Below are positions 35,484 to 43,743 of a DNA stretch of 48,544 nt, piece after piece (the stretch's first letter is position 1; each line of letters begins with the position of its first letter). Below the pieces are notes generated by a model, which worked only from the letters and a program-made list of their open reading frames with translations, did no database searches and had not been told where the DNA came from. The DNA is from Paracoccaceae bacterium. GTDB taxonomy: Bacteria > Pseudomonadota > Alphaproteobacteria > Rhodobacterales > Rhodobacteraceae. A program made the translations under genes and the position numbers. The stretch is taken from NCBI GenBank assembly GCA_024636555.1, contig JAGXGW010000024.1:1-48544 (forward strand), read 5' to 3'.

Positions 35484-35511
35484 TTGCAAGAGACCCCTGT
35501 TCTAGTATAGC
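35484..35511 (+). promoter_or_regulatory. Probable sigma-70 promoter of miaB
   Basis: TTGCAA (35484-35489), a 16-nt spacer and TATAGC (35506-35511) stand 30 nt before the miaB start. Confidence 0.55.
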
Positions 35512-35540
35512 ACAAGGCCGATCCCGACTGGCAGGACCAT

Positions 35541-36875
35541 ATGATGAACACGCCCAAAAAACTTTTCGTCAAAACCTATGGCTGTCAGATGAATGTCTAT
35601 GACAGCGAGCGTATGGTCGAGGCGCTGGGCGTCTCCGGTTATGTCGAGACATCCACCCCCGACGATGCCGACATGATCCTGCTCAACACCTGCCACATCC
35701 GGGAGCGGGCGGCAGAGAAGGTCTATTCCGAACTCGGGCGCTTCAGGGAGCTGAAAGAGGCCAATCCGGACCTTAAAATCGGGGTTGCGGGCTGCGTGGC
35801 GCAGGCCGAGGGGCAGGAGATCATGCGCCGTCAGCCTTTGGTCGATCTGGTTGTCGGGCCGCAAAGCTATCATCGCCTGCCTGCGTTGGAGGCACGCACG
35901 CGTCTGGGTCACAAGGCGCTGGATACGGATTTTCCGGAAGACGATAAATTCGAGACATTGCGCCACCGCCCGAAGGCACCGCGCGGGCCTGCTGCCTTTC
36001 TCACAGTGCAGGAGGGGTGCGACAAGTTCTGCGCCTTCTGCGTGGTGCCCTATACGAGGGGTGCCGAGGTCAGCCGTCCGGCCACGCGCATTCTGGAGGA
36101 AGCGCGCGATCTGGTCGCGCGAGGCGTGCGCGACATTACGCTTCTGGGGCAGAACGTGAATGCCTACCACGGAGCTGGTGAGCGGGCGGACGAGGGTGGC
36201 GACTGGTCGCTCGCCCGCCTGATCTGGGCGCTGAACGAGATCGACGGGCTGGAGCGTATCCGCTTTACAACCAGCCACCCCAACGACATGGCCGATGATC
36301 TGATCGCGGCACATCGCGATTGCGCCAAGCTGATGCCCTATCTGCATCTTCCGGTGCAATCGGGTAGCGACCGGATGCTCAAGCGGATGAACCGCAAGCA
36401 CAGCGCAGCAGAGTATTTGCGCCTGATCGAGCGTATCCGCGCGGCGCGTCCCGATATTCTGCTGTCGAGCGACTTTATCGTCGGTTTCCCCGAGGAGACC
36501 GAGGCGGATTTCCAACAAACGCTCGACCTGATCCGCGAGGTCAAATTCGGACAGGCCTATTCGTTCAAATATTCCAGCCGTCCCGGCACCCCGGCGGCGG
36601 AACGCGCGCAGCTGGATGATACGGTGATGACGGACCGGCTGCACCGTTTGCAGGCGCTCCTGACGCAGCAGCAGCGCGAGATTCAGGACAGCATGATCGG
36701 GCGCAAGGTGTCCGTTCTGCTCGAAAGGGCCGGACGCCAGACCGGTCAGATGGTCGGCAAATCCGAGTATCTGCACGCGGTGCATGTCACGGATGACCGC
36801 CTGTCCATCGGGCAGACGGCGCGTGTCAGAATCACCGGCAGCGGCACGAATTCCCTGACGGGCGTTCTGGTCTGA
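35541..36875 (+). CDS. miaB: tRNA-2-methylthio-N6-dimethylallyladenosine synthase
   Basis: A 444-aa radical-SAM methylthiotransferase that converts i6A37 to ms2i6A37 in tRNA. The N-terminal UPF0004 cluster ligands are Cys15 (TYGCQMN), Cys51 (NTCHIRE) and Cys85 (AGCVAQ). The radical-SAM cluster is Cys160, Cys164 and Cys167 (GCDKFCAFC). A TRAM domain ends the protein ([23 protein letters not shown]). Two ATG codons stand in tandem (35541, 35544); either may be used after AGGACCAT. phoH and ybeY downstream are a common companion set in alphaproteobacteria. Confidence 0.97.
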   Translation: MMNTPKKLFVKTYGCQMNVYDSERMVEALGVSGYVETSTPDDADMILLNTCHIRERAAEKVYSELGRFRELKEANPDLKIGVAGCVAQAEGQEIMRRQPLVDLVVGPQSYHRLPALEARTRLGHKALDTDFPEDDKFETLRHRPKAPRGPAAFLTVQEGCDKFCAFCVVPYTRGAEVSRPATRILEEARDLVARGVRDITLLGQNVNAYHGAGERADEGGDWSLARLIWALNEIDGLERIRFTTSHPNDMADDLIAAHRDCAKLMPYLHLPVQSGSDRMLKRMNRKHSAAEYLRLIERIRAARPDILLSSDFIVGFPEETEADFQQTLDLIREVKFGQAYSFKYSSRPGTPAAERAQLDDTVMTDRLHRLQALLTQQQREIQDSMIGRKVSVLLERAGRQTGQMVGKSEYLHAVHVTDDRLSIGQTARVRITGSGTNSLTGVLV

Positions 36876-36897
36876 CGGGCCTTGCTCCACAGCGTTA

Positions 36898-36940
36898 CCT
36901 AACGAAAGATTGAATCCGCAAAGCAACACTTTCGCTTAGG
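36898..36940 (+). other. Imperfect hairpin downstream of miaB
   Basis: CCTAACGAAAG (36898-36908) is complementary to CTTTCGCTTAGG (36929-36940) apart from one bulged C, giving 11 pairs around a 20-nt loop. No T-run follows. It lies in the 268-nt AT-richer gap before the OmpA-family gene, which has no gene of its own. Confidence 0.4.
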
Positions 36941-37143
36941 TTGACAGGTGGAGTCTGCTGCGCTGGATTAATTGCCAATACCCTCTGCAATTGGGGATTG
37001 TTGCGCGAACTCATACAATATCTGGTGAATTTTTCTTTTCTATCACAAGGGATTTAGTATGATGCTGCCCAGAGTGTGTGCGCCGGTCAAAATCTCCTGA
37101 CGGGCGAAGTTGGTAACAAGTGAACAGGGGGTCTTTTGCAAAG

Positions 37144-37704
37144 ATGACGTCAAAAGCAATGCGCGCGGCTTTGTCCTGCGCGGCCATTCTCGCCGTTACG
37201 CTGGCTGGGATCGCCGGAACTGCGTCAGCGCAGCAAACCGTGACAGGTGAGCGTTATATCCCCGGTATCTGGATCGATCCGGATGGTTGCGAACACTGGG
37301 TAATGGACGATGGGTCCGAAGGCTATATGTCACCACATCTCAGCCGTCAGGGCAACCCTGTGTGCCATCGCGGCGAGGTCTGTGGCGTGATGCCCTCGGA
37401 TCAGTTCTTTGCCACCAACCGCCACAATATCCATCCCCACGCGCGCCAGAATCTGGTCAGCTTCTTCCAGCAGGCCAACGCGCGCGCCTACCTGATCCAT
37501 GGCCATACCGACAGCCGTGCCTCGGACGAGTACAACATGGGGCTGAGCCAGCGCCGCGCCAATGCCGTGGCACAGGTCGCACAATCCATGGGCGCCAGTG
37601 TGATCGACATCCGCGGCTTTGGCGAGCGGATGCCGCGTGCCACGAATTCCACCGCTGAAGGTATGGCGCAGAATCGCCGTGTCGAAATCATCTGCCTGCG
37701 CTGA
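37144..37704 (+). CDS. OmpA-family protein with an N-terminal cysteine-bearing domain
   Basis: A 186-aa exported protein. The signal peptide ends near TASAQ (residue 30). A small domain at about 41-74 (GIWIDPDGCEHWVMDDGSEG, then YMSPHLSRQGNPVC) has two cysteines 25 residues apart. A C-terminal OmpA-like peptidoglycan-binding domain (about 85-186) has HGHTDSRASDEYNMGLSQRRANAV and AQNRRVEI. It is probably a periplasmic protein that holds the cell wall. The ATG at 37144 is preferred for its signal peptide; a GTG at 37120 is possible. The small domain recurs in the next gene. Confidence 0.85.
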   Translation: MTSKAMRAALSCAAILAVTLAGIAGTASAQQTVTGERYIPGIWIDPDGCEHWVMDDGSEGYMSPHLSRQGNPVCHRGEVCGVMPSDQFFATNRHNIHPHARQNLVSFFQQANARAYLIHGHTDSRASDEYNMGLSQRRANAVAQVAQSMGASVIDIRGFGERMPRATNSTAEGMAQNRRVEIICLR

Positions 37705-37715
37705 GGAGACCGGAC

Positions 37716-38012
37716 ATGACATTTATCAAAGGTATCGCGATGCTGGGGGCGATCTCCGCCCTGTCCGCCTGCGCGGTCGGCCCAGACAAATCACGCGATC
37801 GCGGGATCGACAGCAAACATCTCAGCCAGTTGGTGGCAGGTGTCTGGGTTGATCCAAACGGTTGCGATCACTGGATTATCGACGATGGTCTGGAAGGCTA
37901 TCTCTCGCCAAGGCTGCAACCCGATGGCGCGCCGGTCTGCTCGAATGCCGCACCTCCGGGCACGGCCGTTGGACCGTTCAAGGTAGGATCGGGCCTCCCT
38001 GATCCAACCTGA
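37716..38012 (+). CDS. Small lipoprotein sharing the N-terminal domain of its OmpA-family neighbour
   Basis: A 98-aa protein with signal sequence and lipobox LSAC (Cys19), so it is likely lipidated. Residues 42-75 (GVWVDPNGCDHWIIDDGLEG, then YLSPRLQPDGAPVC) repeat the domain of the preceding protein almost position by position, including Cys50/Cys75 at the same 25-residue spacing. The rest is short and Gly/Pro-rich. AGGAG precedes the ATG; the genes are 11 nt apart. I do not recognise this domain from a named family. Confidence 0.78.
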   Translation: MTFIKGIAMLGAISALSACAVGPDKSRDRGIDSKHLSQLVAGVWVDPNGCDHWIIDDGLEGYLSPRLQPDGAPVCSNAAPPGTAVGPFKVGSGLPDPT

Positions 38013-38037
38013 CAGACAGGTTATTTGCATGATAGCG

Positions 38038-38066
38038 CACCACAGGTCTCGCCTGTGGTGTTTTTT
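38038..38066 (+). terminator. Rho-independent terminator after the lipoprotein gene
   Basis: CACCACAGG (38038-38046) and CCTGTGGTG (38052-38060), a 9-bp perfect stem with loop TCTCG, followed by six T. It ends the OmpA/lipoprotein transcript and isolates phoH. Confidence 0.93.
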
Positions 38067-38098
38067 ATGTCAGGACACCCTACATTCTGATCAAGCCG

Positions 38099-38118
38099 CT
38101 TGCGCGAGGCCGCGCAAG
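38099..38118 (+). other. Hairpin in the phoH leader
   Basis: CTTGCGCG (38099-38106) and CGCGCAAG (38111-38118) form a perfect 8-bp stem with tetraloop AGGC, 66 nt before the phoH start. No T-run follows. Confidence 0.45.
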
Positions 38119-38184
38119 TTGGCAACCTTCCATCAGGTGACAGGGTCAGCCCTCCGCTGGTCCGGCCTCAGCAAGGAGATCTGC

Positions 38185-39198
38185 TTGGCTATCACAGTGC
38201 TGCCCCCGCCCTTCGATGCGTCTTCCCAGATTGAACGTCTGGCCGAGTTTCCCGATAACCGTCTTTTGATAGATCTTTGCGGCGAATATGACCGCAATCT
38301 GACCGATCTGGAGAAAAAGCTGGGGGTGCAGATCCTGCGTCGCGGAAACCAGCTTGCTGTTTTTGGCGCGGCGGACGCCACAGCGAACGCCATCGAGGTG
38401 CTGGATGCACTGTATGAGCGGCTCGAATCAGGACGCGCGCTGGAACAGGGCGATATCGACCGGCAGATCCGAATGGGCAATGCCGATCAGGCGCCAAGTG
38501 TTCAGGCGGGTGACCAGCTTGAGATGTTCCGTTCGGGCCGGGTCGAGATCAAGACCCGCCGCAAACTCGTAGAGCCGCGCACAGAGGCGCAGAAGGCCTA
38601 TGTGCAGAACCTGTTCAAGAACGAACTGAACTTCGGCATCGGACCCGCCGGCACCGGCAAGACCTATCTTGCGGTCGCGGCGGCTGTGTCGATGTTCGTG
38701 ACAGGGCAGGTTGACCGCATCGTGCTGTCGCGCCCTGCGGTCGAGGCCGGCGAGAAGCTTGGCTATCTGCCCGGCGACATGAAGGACAAGGTCGATCCTT
38801 ACATGCAGCCGCTCTACGACGCGCTGAACGATTTTCTGCCCGGAAAACAGACCGCCAAGCTGATCGAGGAGAAGCGGATCGAGATCGCGCCTTTGGCCTT
38901 CATGCGCGGCCGCACGCTCAGCAATGCCTTCGTGGTGCTCGACGAGGCGCAGAACGCCACGTCGATGCAGATGAAGATGTTCCTGACCCGTCTGGGCGAG
39001 GGGAGCCGCATGGTCATCACCGGTGATCGCACGCAGGTCGATCTGCCGCGCGGCGTATCCTCCGGGTTGGCTGATGCGGAACGACTGCTGAAAAACATCG
39101 ACAAGATCAGCTTCAACTATTTCACCGCCAAAGATGTGGTGCGCCATCCTCTTGTCGCGGCGATCATCGAAGCATATGAGGCGGATGGTACGATCTGA
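38185..39198 (+). CDS. phoH: PhoH-family ATPase
   Basis: A 337-aa cytosolic P-loop protein. The N-terminal KH-like part has LIDLCGEYDRNLTDLEKKLGVQILRRGNQLAVFG. The PhoH ATPase domain has Walker A GPAGTGKT (153-160), LSRPAVEAGEKLGYLPGDMKDKVDPYMQPLYD, Walker B FVVLDEAQN and GDRTQVDLPRG. Its exact role is unsettled; being beside ybeY suggests RNA metabolism. I choose a TTG start at 38185 because AAGGAG lies 6 nt before it; the long ORF would begin inside the upstream terminator at 38029. Confidence 0.93.
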   Translation: MAITVLPPPFDASSQIERLAEFPDNRLLIDLCGEYDRNLTDLEKKLGVQILRRGNQLAVFGAADATANAIEVLDALYERLESGRALEQGDIDRQIRMGNADQAPSVQAGDQLEMFRSGRVEIKTRRKLVEPRTEAQKAYVQNLFKNELNFGIGPAGTGKTYLAVAAAVSMFVTGQVDRIVLSRPAVEAGEKLGYLPGDMKDKVDPYMQPLYDALNDFLPGKQTAKLIEEKRIEIAPLAFMRGRTLSNAFVVLDEAQNATSMQMKMFLTRLGEGSRMVITGDRTQVDLPRGVSSGLADAERLLKNIDKISFNYFTAKDVVRHPLVAAIIEAYEADGTI

Positions 39199-39220
39199 TC
39201 CAGCCGGATGGCCCGTCCGT

Positions 39221-39241
39221 TTCTCTTTGCTGCAAATATCC
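39221..39241 (-). repeat. Copy D of the dispersed intergenic motif (degenerate)
   Basis: On the minus strand: GGATATTT-GC-AGCAAAGAGAA. It is the most divergent of the five copies, between phoH and ybeY, and is followed on the plus strand by an 8-bp perfect hairpin. Confidence 0.5.
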
Positions 39242-39249
39242 TCGGGGGT

Positions 39250-39270
39250 GTGGGGGCAGACAGCCCCCAC
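39250..39270. other. Hairpin between phoH and ybeY, next to motif copy D
   Basis: GTGGGGGC (39250-39257) and GCCCCCAC (39263-39270), perfect 8-bp stem with loop AGACA, ending 12 nt before the ybeY start. No T-run follows. It may reduce read-through or affect ybeY translation. Confidence 0.45.
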
Positions 39271-39282
39271 TGTGACGCTGCC

Positions 39283-39807
39283 ATGATGATCGACATTCGT
39301 ATTGAACACGCGCGCTGGTCCGAACTGGATCTTCCGGTGCTGTCCGAACGTTCGGTGCGCGCGACGCTGACGCATCTCGGATTTGATCCAGACCTCTATG
39401 CGGTTAGCATTCTCGCATGCGATGATGCGCGCATCGCCTTGTTGAACGCCGAGTTCCGTGACAAGCCGACGCCCACGAACGTGCTGAGCTGGCCGGCGCA
39501 GGATCTGGCAGCGGAAGAGGAGGGCGAGGCGCCCTATGTTCCGGACGAAACGCCGCAGGACGATCCATTCGAGGCGGAGGAAGACGAGGAGGGGATCGCG
39601 CTGGGCGATATCGCCATAGCCTGGGAAACCTGTGCGCGGGAAGCCGCCGAGGCAGGCAAGTCGATGCCCGATCACGTGACCCATCTTCTTGTTCATGGAA
39701 CATTGCATCTTTTGGGGTATGATCATCTGCGTGACAAGGATGCCACTTTGATGGAAACAATCGAAGTCGCGATACTTGGCAAACTGGGGGTCGCCGACCC
39801 ATATTGA
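39283..39807 (+). CDS. ybeY: Endoribonuclease YbeY (rRNA maturation factor)
   Basis: A 174-aa zinc metalloprotein involved in 16S rRNA 3'-end maturation and ribosome quality control. The metal motif is [11 protein letters not shown] (H-x3-H-x5-H). Conserved [17 protein letters not shown] and [10 protein letters not shown] are present. There is an acidic insertion ([27 protein letters not shown]) between the two. Two ATGs in tandem (39283, 39286), with no strong ribosome binding site. Confidence 0.95.
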   Translation: MMIDIRIEHARWSELDLPVLSERSVRATLTHLGFDPDLYAVSILACDDARIALLNAEFRDKPTPTNVLSWPAQDLAAEEEGEAPYVPDETPQDDPFEAEEDEEGIALGDIAIAWETCAREAAEAGKSMPDHVTHLLVHGTLHLLGYDHLRDKDATLMETIEVAILGKLGVADPY

Positions 39808-39879
39808 GGCGAACGCGGTCAAATGACCGCGATTTCATGACGTCAGGGAGGCTAGGCTTCCGCACTTTGGAAAGGTAAA

Positions 39880-40785
39880 ATGGACGACAGTATAGACGGG
39901 TCTACGAGGGCGGCGCAAAGCGCGCTGCCGGAAACGGAGACCGAGCAGCCGGCATCTGGTGGTTTTTTCCGCCGGATCATCGGCGCACTTAGCCCCTCGG
40001 ATGCGGAAGATACGTCCGAGGAACGCGACACGGACAAGGGCAAGGCGGCAGCCGCCCATCGTCAGGTGCACGACATCCTGAACCTGCGTCGGATGCGGGT
40101 CGAGGATGTGGCGATCCCCAAGGCGGATATCACCGCCGTTCCTGACACGATTTCGATGCAAGAGCTGGTCGAGTTGTTCCGCGAGACCGGGCTGACCCGT
40201 TTGCCCGTCTATTCCGGCACGCTGGATACGCCGCTGGGCATGCTGCATCTTAAGGATTTCGCCCTCAAGCACGGTTTCAACGGCAGTGACAGTGCTTTCT
40301 CGCTCAGCGAGATGCTGCGCCCTCTGCTTTATGTGCCGCCTTCAATGGCGATCGGTGTGCTGCTGCAAAAGATGCAGTCGGAACGCAAGCATATGGCGCT
40401 GGTGATTGACGAATACGGCGGAGTCGACGGCTTGTTGACGATCGAGGACCTGATCGAGCAGGTCATCGGCGAGATCGAGGACGAGCATGACACAGACGAG
40501 GACCAGTTCTGGACCGCGGAAAAGCCCGGCCAGTATCTGGTACTGTCCAAGACGCCGCTGGAATCCTTCGAGGCGGAAATCGGTTTGTCGCTGACCGAAC
40601 ACGAGGATGTGGACGAGGAGGAGATCGACACGCTGGGCGGTCTGGTCTTCATGCTGGCTGGCCGTGTGCCGGTGCGCGGCGAGGTTGTGCAGCACCCCGC
40701 CGGAGTGGAGTTCGAGGTAGTGGATGCAGATCCCCGCCGGATCAAAAGGTTGCGGGTCCGCCTGCCACATGCGTCTGCAAACTGA
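39880..40785 (+). CDS. CBS-domain protein, CorC/hemolysin-like (transporter-associated domain)
   Basis: A 301-aa soluble protein with a variable acidic N-terminus. Two CBS repeats follow (MRVEDVAIPKADITAVPDTISMQELVELFRETGLTRLPVYSG and LLYVPPSMAIGVLLQKMQSERKHMALVIDEYGGVDGLLTIEDLIEQVIGEIEDEHD), then a C-terminal CorC/HlyC transporter-associated domain (DVDEEEIDTLGGLVFMLAGRVPVRGEVV). It lacks the DUF21 membrane part. It has been linked to Mg/Co efflux and is regularly placed between ybeY and lnt. Confidence 0.93.
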   Translation: MDDSIDGSTRAAQSALPETETEQPASGGFFRRIIGALSPSDAEDTSEERDTDKGKAAAAHRQVHDILNLRRMRVEDVAIPKADITAVPDTISMQELVELFRETGLTRLPVYSGTLDTPLGMLHLKDFALKHGFNGSDSAFSLSEMLRPLLYVPPSMAIGVLLQKMQSERKHMALVIDEYGGVDGLLTIEDLIEQVIGEIEDEHDTDEDQFWTAEKPGQYLVLSKTPLESFEAEIGLSLTEHEDVDEEEIDTLGGLVFMLAGRVPVRGEVVQHPAGVEFEVVDADPRRIKRLRVRLPHASAN

Positions 40786-42334
40786 CATGTTGTCCGGCGG
40801 GCTGGGTCTGAAGGGGCGGCTTGCGCTTGCGCTGCTTGCAGGCGGGATGACCGCGCTGGGGCAGGCGCCTTTCGACCTGTGGATGGTGGCGATCCCCGGT
40901 CTTGCGCTGCTGTTCATGCTGCTGCGAAGCGCGCCCTCCATTCGTGTGGCGGCCTGGGCGGGTTTGCTGGCGGGTATCGGCTATTTTGCGCTGTCGCTGT
41001 TCTGGATCATCGAGCCCTTCATGATCCAGCCCGAGCGGCATGGCTGGATGGCACCTTTCGCCCTGATCGGCATGGCGGCCGGTCTGGCCCTGTTCTGGTC
41101 TGCGGCCGGGGCGGTCACGCGCTGGCTGAACGGTTCCGCGGCGGCTTTCGTCGCCGCATTCGGTGCTGTGGAAATCCTGCGGTCCTATGTGCTGACTGGT
41201 TTTCCCTGGGCCTTGGTTGGCCATCTTTGGCTGGAAACGCCGGTGGTGCATCTGGCCTCATTGGTCGGACACCACGGATTGACCCTGATGGCCTTGCTGG
41301 CGGCCTCCGGTCTGGCCTTGCTGATCCGGCCCGCGCAGCGATGGTGGGGCGCGGCCAGTCTGGCGGCGGCGTGTTGTGTGGCGATCTGGGGCGGGATTGT
41401 TGCGGGAGTGCCAAGCGGCAACAGCGCAGGCGCGCAGGCCAGCGACGCGGTCGCGCAGGCCGCCGCACGTCCGGTGATCCGGCTAGTCCAGCCCAACGCA
41501 CCGCAACATCTGAAATGGGATCGCACCATGATCCCAGTATTCTTCCAGCGCCAGATCGACGCGACAGCGGCGCCGGGGCCGATACCGGGCAAACCCCGCC
41601 CCGATCTGGTCCTGTGGGCTGAAACCGCGCTGAGCGTGCTTCTGGAAAATGCCCAACCCGAGCTTGATGCCATCACGCTTGCGGCGGATGGCGTGCCGGT
41701 TGTGCTGGGCGTGCAGCGCTATGTCGGACAGCGGACCTATAATTCGGCGCTCTACCTTGACGAGGGCGGGACCATCCGTGCCATCTATGACAAGCACAAC
41801 CTGGTGCCTTTCGGCGAATACATGCCCTTTGGCGAGGTGATGGCGCGCTTCGGCATCCATGGGATGGCCGCCTCGCGCGGGGGCGGGTTCTCCGCCGGGC
41901 CAGGGGCGCGGCTGATGGATCTCGGTCCCTTGGGACGCGCCTTGCCGCTGATTTGCTACGAGGCGGTTTTTCCGCAATTCATCGCCTCGGCGCCGGCGCG
42001 TCCGGATTTCCTAATGCAATTGACTAATGATGCGTGGTTCGGTGCCTTCTCGGGCCCATACCAGCATCTGGCGCAGGCAAGGCTGCGCGCGATCGAGCAG
42101 GGGCTGCCGATGGTGCGGGTTGCAAATACCGGCGTTTCGGCGATGATCGACCCGCTGGGGCGGATCACGGCGCAACTGCCCCTGAACGCGCAGGGCTGGC
42201 TGGATGCAGTACTGCCCGAGGCCCTTGCTCCCACGCCCTTCGCACGTGTCGGTGAAGGGCCGGTTCTGATTTTCGTGGCTTTCTTGCTGTTTTCCTTGAT
42301 CTTGCGGCAGTTCCGGGCCGCGCGGCGCAAATAG
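40769..42334 (+). CDS. lnt: Apolipoprotein N-acyltransferase
   Basis: A 521-aa inner-membrane enzyme that adds the third acyl chain to lipoproteins. It has about six N-terminal membrane segments, then a periplasmic nitrilase-like domain with the triad Glu (LVLWAETALSV), Lys (IYDKHNLVPFGEYMPF) and Cys (LICYEAVFPQF), and a final membrane helix (GPVLIFVAFLLFSLIL). I use the ATG at 40769, overlapping the CBS gene by 17 nt; an ATG at 40787 is an alternative. Neither has a clear ribosome binding site, suggesting translational coupling. Confidence 0.94.
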   Translation: MRLQTDMLSGGLGLKGRLALALLAGGMTALGQAPFDLWMVAIPGLALLFMLLRSAPSIRVAAWAGLLAGIGYFALSLFWIIEPFMIQPERHGWMAPFALIGMAAGLALFWSAAGAVTRWLNGSAAAFVAAFGAVEILRSYVLTGFPWALVGHLWLETPVVHLASLVGHHGLTLMALLAASGLALLIRPAQRWWGAASLAAACCVAIWGGIVAGVPSGNSAGAQASDAVAQAAARPVIRLVQPNAPQHLKWDRTMIPVFFQRQIDATAAPGPIPGKPRPDLVLWAETALSVLLENAQPELDAITLAADGVPVVLGVQRYVGQRTYNSALYLDEGGTIRAIYDKHNLVPFGEYMPFGEVMARFGIHGMAASRGGGFSAGPGARLMDLGPLGRALPLICYEAVFPQFIASAPARPDFLMQLTNDAWFGAFSGPYQHLAQARLRAIEQGLPMVRVANTGVSAMIDPLGRITAQLPLNAQGWLDAVLPEALAPTPFARVGEGPVLIFVAFLLFSLILRQFRAARRK

Positions 42335-42337
42335 CGA

Positions 42338-42366
42338 TTGACGCCAGTCATACCCTTGCCTACGCA
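42338..42366 (+). promoter_or_regulatory. Possible metK promoter
   Basis: TTGACG (42338-42343) with a 17-nt spacer to a weak TACGCA. The -35 is good and the -10 poor. The position would start the transcript just before the riboswitch. Confidence 0.3.
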
Positions 42367-42374
42367 ACACTATC

Positions 42375-42421
42375 CCCGCCACAACGGCTTCCTGACGTGA
42401 CGGGCTGAACCCAATGGAGCA
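42375..42421 (+). ncRNA. SAM/SAH riboswitch in the metK leader
   Basis: The sequence matches the SAM/SAH riboswitch core I know: stem CCCGCCAC (42375-42382) with GTGACGGG (42397-42404), one C-A mismatch; loop AACGGCTTCCTGAC (42383-42396); then a linker and TGGAGCA (42415-42421). Loop bases in GGCTTCC can pair with GGAGC to form the H-type pseudoknot. That GGAG is also the metK ribosome binding site, 8 nt before the ATG. Ligand binding would therefore hide it and lower SAM synthetase production. The class is reported mainly from Rhodobacterales metK leaders. Confidence 0.93.
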
Positions 42422-42427
42422 CTTTTC

Positions 42428-43609
42428 ATGTCACGACAGAATTACATCTTTACCTCCGAGTCCGTCTCGGAGGGCCATCCCGATAAACTTTGCGACCGCA
42501 TTTCCGACGCGGTTCTGGATGCCTTTCTCGCCGAGGAACCAGAGGCCCGTGTCGCCTGCGAGACTTTCGCCACGACCAACCGTGTGGTGATCGGGGGCGA
42601 GGTCGGCCTTTCGGATCAGGCCAAGCTGGCCGAATACATGGACCGGATCCCCGATATTGCGCGCGCCTGTATCAAGGACATCGGCTACGAGCAGGACAAG
42701 TTCCACCACGCCACCTGCGAGATCACCAACCTGCTGCACGAGCAATCCGCCCATATCGCGCAGGGCGTGAATTCCAACTCCGACAAGGACGAGGGCGCTG
42801 GCGATCAGGGCATCATGTTCGGCTATGCCACCGACGAGACCGACGCGCTGATGCCCGCACCGATCCAGTTCTCGCATGCGATCCTGCGCCGTCTGGCCGA
42901 GGTCCGCAAATCCGGGGTCGAGCCGCTGCTGCGCCCCGATGCGAAATCGCAACTTTCCGTGCGTTACGAGAACGGCGTACCGATGGGTGTGGCCCAGATC
43001 GTGCTGTCCACACAGCATGCCGACGAGAGCCAGACCAGCGCCGTGATCCGCGAGATCGTGGAGCCCTATATCCGCGAGGTTCTGCCGGATGGCTGGATCA
43101 CCGATGCGACCGAATGGTGGGTCAACCCGACCGGCACATTCGTCATCGGCGGACCGGACGGCGATGCGGGTCTGACCGGGCGCAAGATCATCGTGGATAC
43201 CTATGGCGGGGCCGCTCCGCACGGCGGCGGCGCGTTCTCCGGCAAGGACCCGACAAAGGTTGACCGCTCGGCAGCCTATGCGGCGCGCTATCTGGCCAAG
43301 AACATCGTTGCCTCCGGCATGGCCAAGCGCGCGACGATCCAGTTGAGCTATGCCATCGGGGTCAGCAAACCCCTGTCGATCTATGTCGATACCCATGGCA
43401 CAGGCGAGATCGAGGCCGCAGCGATCGAGGCGGCCATCCCCAAGGTGATGGACCTGACCCCGCGCGGTATCCGCACACATCTGTCGCTGAACCGCCCGAT
43501 CTATGCCCGCACTGCGGCTTATGGCCATTTCGGCCGCGAGCCTGATGCCGATGGCGGCTTCAGCTGGGAACGCACCGATCTGGCCGAGGCGCTCAAGAAA
43601 GCGGTCTGA
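42428..43609 (+). CDS. metK: S-adenosylmethionine synthetase
   Basis: A 393-aa enzyme making SAM from methionine and ATP. It opens [29 protein letters not shown] and has [15 protein letters not shown] (the hexapeptide-type loop) and [23 protein letters not shown] (the second signature). The ATG is controlled by the riboswitch just upstream. A terminator follows. Confidence 0.98.
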   Translation: MSRQNYIFTSESVSEGHPDKLCDRISDAVLDAFLAEEPEARVACETFATTNRVVIGGEVGLSDQAKLAEYMDRIPDIARACIKDIGYEQDKFHHATCEITNLLHEQSAHIAQGVNSNSDKDEGAGDQGIMFGYATDETDALMPAPIQFSHAILRRLAEVRKSGVEPLLRPDAKSQLSVRYENGVPMGVAQIVLSTQHADESQTSAVIREIVEPYIREVLPDGWITDATEWWVNPTGTFVIGGPDGDAGLTGRKIIVDTYGGAAPHGGGAFSGKDPTKVDRSAAYAARYLAKNIVASGMAKRATIQLSYAIGVSKPLSIYVDTHGTGEIEAAAIEAAIPKVMDLTPRGIRTHLSLNRPIYARTAAYGHFGREPDADGGFSWERTDLAEALKKAV

Positions 43610-43627
43610 TCCGGGACGGCAAGTGAC

Positions 43628-43660
43628 AAAGGCGGCGTCCCGACAGGGTTGCCGCCTTTT
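43628..43660 (+). terminator. Rho-independent terminator after metK
   Basis: AAAGGCGGC (43628-43636) pairs with GCCGCCTTT (43651-43659), followed by a T and GC. The loop is 14 nt with further GTCCCGA...GGG pairing possible. Confidence 0.75.
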
Positions 43661-43743
43661 GCATGGCTGTGCCGAAGCAACGGTTTTGCCGTGCCTTATC
43701 CGCCTGCTTGATGCGGCGGCCCGATCCCGCTAGGAGGGCCACC

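Noticed and set aside
36876..37143. Possible small gene in the AT-richer gap after miaB
   Set aside because: No ORF with a ribosome binding site; looks like a promoter region for the OmpA-family gene plus a hairpin.
38029..38184. Upstream ATG that would extend phoH by 52 codons
   Set aside because: It falls inside the Rho-independent terminator of the preceding gene, and AAGGAG-N6-TTG at 38185 is a better start.
42338..42351. Imperfect FNR-like TTGAC-GCCA-GTCAT upstream of metK
   Set aside because: One arm deviates and the TTGACG is better explained as a -35 element; metK is already explained by the riboswitch.
42431..43528. 365-codon minus-strand ORF opposite metK
   Set aside because: Shadow of metK, which is unmistakable.
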